From positions 1 to 36,617 of the forward strand of contig CALCSG010000457.1 of the NCBI GenBank assembly GCA_937894085.1: a stretch of 36,617 bases of DNA, read 5' to 3'. Numbering within the stretch: the first letter of the stretch is position 1; each line of letters starts with the position of its first letter. The notes under the pieces are model-generated. The model did no database searches. It had not been told where the DNA came from and saw only the letters and a list, made by a program, of their open reading frames with translations. The stretch comes from an uncultured Gammaproteobacteria bacterium (GTDB lineage Bacteria; Pseudomonadota; Gammaproteobacteria; GCA-001735895). Below are positions 33,086-36,617 of this stretch, piece after piece. The position numbers and the translations under genes were made by a program.

Positions 33086-33589
33086 ATGAAAAATTTAATC
33101 AAAAAAATACTGCATACTGTATTAATTATTCTAACCATCAGCAACGTGTATGCTGCTAAAAATGTTATAGATGACAGTTCATCTCTGGGCGACCTTAAAG
33201 TGGGTAAAGGCATTTTTCTGGTGGATATCGGAGATCCTAAAAAACTAAATTTTTACCTCGAAGTCATACAGGGTACATTCAAAGGAATGAAAGCACAGGG
33301 AGTTCAACCAGACTTCATCCTGGTATACATTGGACCCAGTGTAAAATACCTCAGTAATGCTCCCTCAAGTGAAACAGAACAGGAAGCCGGCGGCATATTA
33401 CTGGAGATTGAATCTAATGTAGAGGCTTTAGCAGAGTTGGGCATAAAACAGGAAGTCTGTGCGGTAGCAACAAAAGTATTTGGTATCGATAATGAAACTA
33501 TTTTTCCCTCCATGACTCTGGTAGGTGATGGATTTATCTCGCTGATTGGTTACCAGGCACAAGGGTATCATCTGGTACCGGTTTTCTAG
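33086..33589 (+). CDS. Secreted DsrE-like protein
   Basis: The 167-residue protein starts with a signal peptide (about residues 1-23, ending NVYA-AKN). A DsrE/DsrF-type alpha/beta domain follows, with FYLEVIQGTFKGMKAQGVQPDFILVYIGPSVKYL and LAELGIKQEVCAVATKVFGI (a single Cys at the usual position) and a closing GDGFISLIGYQAQGYHLVPVF. DsrE-family proteins carry sulfur on a cysteine in cytoplasmic relays; an exported version suggests a periplasmic sulfur-related role, which is inference. Confidence 0.78.
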   Translation: MKNLIKKILHTVLIILTISNVYAAKNVIDDSSSLGDLKVGKGIFLVDIGDPKKLNFYLEVIQGTFKGMKAQGVQPDFILVYIGPSVKYLSNAPSSETEQEAGGILLEIESNVEALAELGIKQEVCAVATKVFGIDNETIFPSMTLVGDGFISLIGYQAQGYHLVPVF

Positions 33590-33625
33590 TTCAGATATAT
33601 GGCGGGTCAATATAAATGAAATGAG

Positions 33626-34108
33626 CTAATAAATAGCCGTAATGTTGTAGTGATGTTTTTGACCGGCCAGCTTGATGTTGATTTCTTCATCGACATAACA
33701 ACCCATTAACTTTTTACCCAGTGGCGCTGCAGGAGTAATAAGGGTGATATTCAGTCCTGAAAAACTTATTTTGACACCACCAGAAACTGGCGCTAAAAAC
33801 AAAATTTGTTGTGAGTCACTGTCATCCATTAAGTAAATTAAAGCGCCCAATGAAATGGCAGTCTGCGGAGTAAAATCAGTAATTTTGAGTTCGCCAAAAG
33901 CCGTTAAGTTAGCTTCACATATGGCAACCCGTTTAGCCTGACCCTGAGCCAGATAAGAAGCTTCCAGCCCCAGCGTGTCATACTTGTTATCCGCTACATT
34001 CTCTGCATGTGTGGCCGTGCTGTAAGCTTGCATTGCTGCGTTAATGGCGTCCTGCCGAAGAGTGTTTAACTCTGCCAGTATTGTTTGATGTAATAACTCT
34101 TTATCCAT
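33626..34108 (-). CDS. GreA/GreB-like transcription elongation factor-type protein
   Basis: The 160-residue protein has a helical N-terminal half with NKYDTLGLEASYLAQGQAKRV and a C-terminal FKBP-like Gre domain ending in PLGKKLMGCYVDEEINIKLAGQ, the segment that follows the GreA pattern PLGKALLGK. Gre factors rescue stalled RNA polymerase by transcript cleavage; the family this protein belongs to is a divergent GreAB-like branch whose exact role is less certain. It is transcribed alone, convergent with the DsrE-like gene. Confidence 0.78.
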   Translation of the reverse strand: MDKELLHQTILAELNTLRQDAINAAMQAYSTATHAENVADNKYDTLGLEASYLAQGQAKRVAICEANLTAFGELKITDFTPQTAISLGALIYLMDDSDSQQILFLAPVSGGVKISFSGLNITLITPAAPLGKKLMGCYVDEEINIKLAGQKHHYNITAIY

Positions 34109-34465
34109 GCTTATTTTTAATGAATGTTTAAGTTGCTCGGGTAATGGATGTTAACACCCCGTTTTCAATGCTAAACCAGTGCCTGGATAGACCGCCTTAA
34201 AACGGAACAGTTACTTTGTAGCGAACTCTGCCTGGCGACACGCCAAAGACCCGCTTGAAAACCCTGCAAAATAAGTGCGCTAGAGTAGTGTTTATTCTGG
34301 CTGATGGCGTTGATGAGGGGGCGCTGTGGTGCACTTTCCTTGAGGACCTGTGTTTTGGGCCATGCCAGCTTCCTTTCCGTGGACACAGTCACTATATACT
34401 CATAATATTCTCTATTTGTATATCCAAACATCTTTGATCGTGCCGACGCCTGAATGGCTCCTTTA
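34109..34465. other. Intergenic stretch between pyrX and the Gre-like gene
   Basis: No recognised gene lies here. A minus-strand open frame (34171-34599) overlaps the pyrX 3' end by 134 bases and would encode KMFGYTNREYYEYIVTV and ILQGFQAGLWRVARQSS at its C-terminal part. It matches no known family and the frame overlap argues against a real gene. It could be a decayed or repeated element. No clear terminator was found. Confidence 0.4.
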
Positions 34466-35737
34466 TTATTCAATAATTGTCCCGGCCACCATGGTAGTTG
34501 TAACTCTTGCAGTAAAGTCCCAGCCATGAAACGGGGTGTTTTTCCCGGCAGAGAGAAACCTGGCCGAATCACATTGATAGTGGCACTGGTCATCAACAAT
34601 GATTATGTCCGCCAGTTCTCCCGGTGCAATTTGCCCGGTGGGTAATGCAAAGATACTGGCAGGCTTTAGCGTTAATTTATTCACCGCCTGAGGCAATTTC
34701 AGAACACCCTCTTCAACTAATTTAAACAACAAGGGGAGCAGTGTATCCAGCGCACTGATGCCGGGTTCGGCTGATGGAAAAGGTTTTAACTTTGCATCGG
34801 CATCATGCGGTTGGTGGTCTGAGCAAATACAGTCTATGGTGCCATCAATTAATCCCTGGCGTAACGCAGCTTTATCCTGTTCACTGCGTAACGGTGGTAT
34901 GGTTAATTTATTGGTGTCAAAGTAGTCAATGTCGCGATCAGTGAGGAATAATTGATGCATACTGACATCTGCGGTTATTGGTAGACCATCTTTTTTCGCC
35001 TGTCGGATCATATCTACTGAGCGAGCACAGGAAATCTGACCAAAATGAGTTGTGGCGCCTGTTTGCGCAACCAGCTCAATGTCTTTCGCCAGTGCAGCTG
35101 TTTCGGCGGCTTCAGGAATAGGTGGTAATCCCAGGCGAGTTGCGAGAGCTCCTTCATGTGCGCAGCCGTTAGAGTAAAGAGCATGGTCATATGGCTGGAT
35201 GACCACTAACATATTTTGCCCTGCGGCATATTCCATGGCGCGTCGTTGTACCAGGTTATTAGCAAAAGGCTGGAGTGCATTGCTGAGTGCGACACATCCT
35301 GCCAGTTTTAAGGTACCCATGTTACTCAGGTGTTCACCGTTGAGTTTTCTGGTAATTGCGCCGATGGTGTAAATATGACAACGGTTGCCTGCTTTTTGAT
35401 TACTATGGTGAATCTGTTCTACGATGGCAGAGTTATCGGTAATGGGTTTGGAATCCGGGGGAATGCATAGACTGGTTATGCCATTCATGGCTGCCGCCCT
35501 GGTTTCTGAGGCTATACTTGCCTTATGGGTGAAGCCGGGCTCTCTGACCCTGCACTGAATGTCGATCAGGCCGGGTAATACTAACTGGCCACTGGCATCG
35601 ATAACTTTGTCTGCCGTGAATCCCTGTGGTTTATCGCCGATAGCGATGATTAACTGGTTCTCAATAAAAATATCGGTGATCTCATCCTGCTGTGTTGCCG
35701 GGTTGATCATTCGACCTTGTTGGATGTGTATTTTCAT
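34466..35737 (-). CDS. pyrX: PyrX/PyrC': inactive dihydroorotase-like subunit
   Basis: The 423-residue amidohydrolase-fold protein begins a DHOase-like pattern, but the metal-binding HxH is replaced: LIDIQCRVREPG has Gln61 and Arg63 where the enzyme has His. The metal centre is therefore lost. Such proteins (PyrC' in Pseudomonas) act as a structural partner of aspartate carbamoyltransferase in the class A complex. It starts five bases after pyrB ends, so they are co-translated. A separate active dihydroorotase is expected elsewhere in the genome. Confidence 0.9.
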   Translation of the reverse strand: MKIHIQQGRMINPATQQDEITDIFIENQLIIAIGDKPQGFTADKVIDASGQLVLPGLIDIQCRVREPGFTHKASIASETRAAAMNGITSLCIPPDSKPITDNSAIVEQIHHSNQKAGNRCHIYTIGAITRKLNGEHLSNMGTLKLAGCVALSNALQPFANNLVQRRAMEYAAGQNMLVVIQPYDHALYSNGCAHEGALATRLGLPPIPEAAETAALAKDIELVAQTGATTHFGQISCARSVDMIRQAKKDGLPITADVSMHQLFLTDRDIDYFDTNKLTIPPLRSEQDKAALRQGLIDGTIDCICSDHQPHDADAKLKPFPSAEPGISALDTLLPLLFKLVEEGVLKLPQAVNKLTLKPASIFALPTGQIAPGELADIIIVDDQCHYQCDSARFLSAGKNTPFHGWDFTARVTTTMVAGTIIE

Positions 35738-35742
35738 CGTCC

Positions 35743-36617
35743 TTACACCGGTTGAGAGGCGATCATCGACATCACCGCCATACGTACAGCGATACCGTAA
35801 GTGACCTGTTGTAATATGACCGACTGTTTGCCATCCATCACGGATGATTCTATCTCAATGCCACGGTTGGCGGGGCCGGGGTGCATTACTATTGCATCCG
35901 GTTTGGCCAGTTTTACGCGATCAGCTGTGAGACCATACTGGCGAAAATATTCCTGTTCACTGGGTAGCAGAGCTCCTGTCATGCGTTCTTTCTGCAGCCG
36001 CAGCATAATCACTACATCGACATCTTTGAGGCCTTCATCCAGATCATGGTAAACCTGTACACCAAGTGCTTCTGTCTGTTCAGGCAATAAGGTGCGTGGT
36101 GCGATGACTCTAACCTGTCCGGTATTTAATATATTTAAGGCATGAATTTGTGAGCGGGCAACACGTGAATGTTTGATGTCTCCAACAATTGCCACACACA
36201 GGTTCTCGAAGCTTCCTTTATGTCGGCGAATGGTAAACATGTCCAGCATGCCCTGTGTGGGATGAGAATGCTGACCATCTCCTGCGTTTAATACGCTGAC
36301 GCCAGGGGCAACATGTTGTGCAAAAAAATGAGCGCTGCCACTATCCTGATGGCGTATCACAAACATATCAACTTGCATGGCCTGCAGGTTGTGCAGGGTA
36401 TCCAGCAATGACTCACCTTTCACCGCTGATGAAGTCTTGATGTCGAGGCTGAGTATGTCGGCGGATAATCTTTGAGCGGCCAGTTCAAAAGTTGCACGGG
36501 TTCTGGTGCTGGCTTCAAAAAACAGGTTTGCGACCGTTTTACCGCGCAATATTGGTACTTTTTTGATGCTGCGATTAGTAACAGAAGTAAAGGATTCTGC
36601 GGTATCCAGAATATTGG
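35743..36617 (-). CDS. pyrB: Aspartate carbamoyltransferase catalytic chain, N-terminus beyond right edge
   Basis: The visible 291 residues include FFEASTRTR (carbamoyl-phosphate binding), [12 protein letters not shown], and GPANRGIEI near the C-terminus, all diagnostic. The enzyme joins carbamoyl phosphate to aspartate in the second step of pyrimidine synthesis. The frame continues through [11 protein letters not shown] to the window end, so the true start lies outside; a Met at 36549 is internal. It precedes pyrX by five bases in one transcription unit. Confidence 0.96.
   Translation of the reverse strand, partial: NILDTAESFTSVTNRSIKKVPILRGKTVANLFFEASTRTRATFELAAQRLSADILSLDIKTSSAVKGESLLDTLHNLQAMQVDMFVIRHQDSGSAHFFAQHVAPGVSVLNAGDGQHSHPTQGMLDMFTIRRHKGSFENLCVAIVGDIKHSRVARSQIHALNILNTGQVRVIAPRTLLPEQTEALGVQVYHDLDEGLKDVDVVIMLRLQKERMTGALLPSEQEYFRQYGLTADRVKLAKPDAIVMHPGPANRGIEIESSVMDGKQSVILQQVTYGIAVRMAVMSMIASQPV

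Noticed and set aside
1-36617. CRISPR array
   Set aside because: No regularly spaced repeats with unique spacers were seen; the only phased repeats are three 9-mers at 6392-6428.

Overview
The window looks like a moderately AT-rich gammaproteobacterial chromosome. The evidence is gene order and product type: a yggS-proC-yggT-yggU operon divergent from pilT-pilU, pyrB followed by an inactive dihydroorotase-like pyrX, malate synthase G beside a long-form isocitrate lyase, and an OxyR with the two redox cysteines. No species is assigned.

Left end (1-4756): a ParA-type ATPase starts at 133 and runs off the left edge. It is followed by two direct copies of the 3' half of a tRNA-Thr(UGU) gene (229-279 and 4706-4756; 51 bp, one mismatch). 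They bracket a 4.5-kb element with a tight three-gene operon: AbiEi antitoxin/repressor, AbiEii nucleotidyltransferase toxin, and a TOTE-type archaeo-eukaryotic primase fused to an SF2 helicase. A near-perfect 22-bp-arm inverted repeat covers the abiEi start. The element has no integrase, so it resembles an att-flanked passenger (CIME-like) beside the end of an integrative element lying to the left.

Core metabolism and signalling (4812-18651): a RamB/ScfR-like regulator diverges from malate synthase G and isocitrate lyase, together forming a glyoxylate-shunt unit. Next comes a minus-strand operon of a thioredoxin-like protein and two tandem Ser/Thr kinase-HDOD-GAF paralogues, then a secreted lipase-like hydrolase, a DUF2288 protein, OxyR and a TerB-family protein.

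Housekeeping (18652-26389): a palindromic CACGAAG-type intergenic repeat, a DUF4426 lipoprotein-sized secreted protein, the yggU-yggT-proC-yggS operon, three consecutive pilus-retraction-type ATPases (PilT, PilU and a third PilU-like paralogue), and an EamA transporter.

Accessory cluster (26605-33589): a LysR regulator faces a methyltransferase-nitrilase-GFA operon. Next is a secreted metallo-beta-lactamase-fold gene split by an IS1595-family insertion with a perfect 8-bp target duplication; the transposase itself has an in-frame TGA at a zinc-ribbon cysteine position. A TetR regulator with a palindromic operator, a small Cys-rich protein and a secreted DsrE-like protein follow.

Right end (33626-36617): a GreA/GreB-like protein, then pyrX and pyrB on the minus strand, with pyrB cut by the window edge. 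The most interesting lead is the att-bounded AbiE plus primase-helicase operon; the tandem kinases and the triple retraction ATPases come next.
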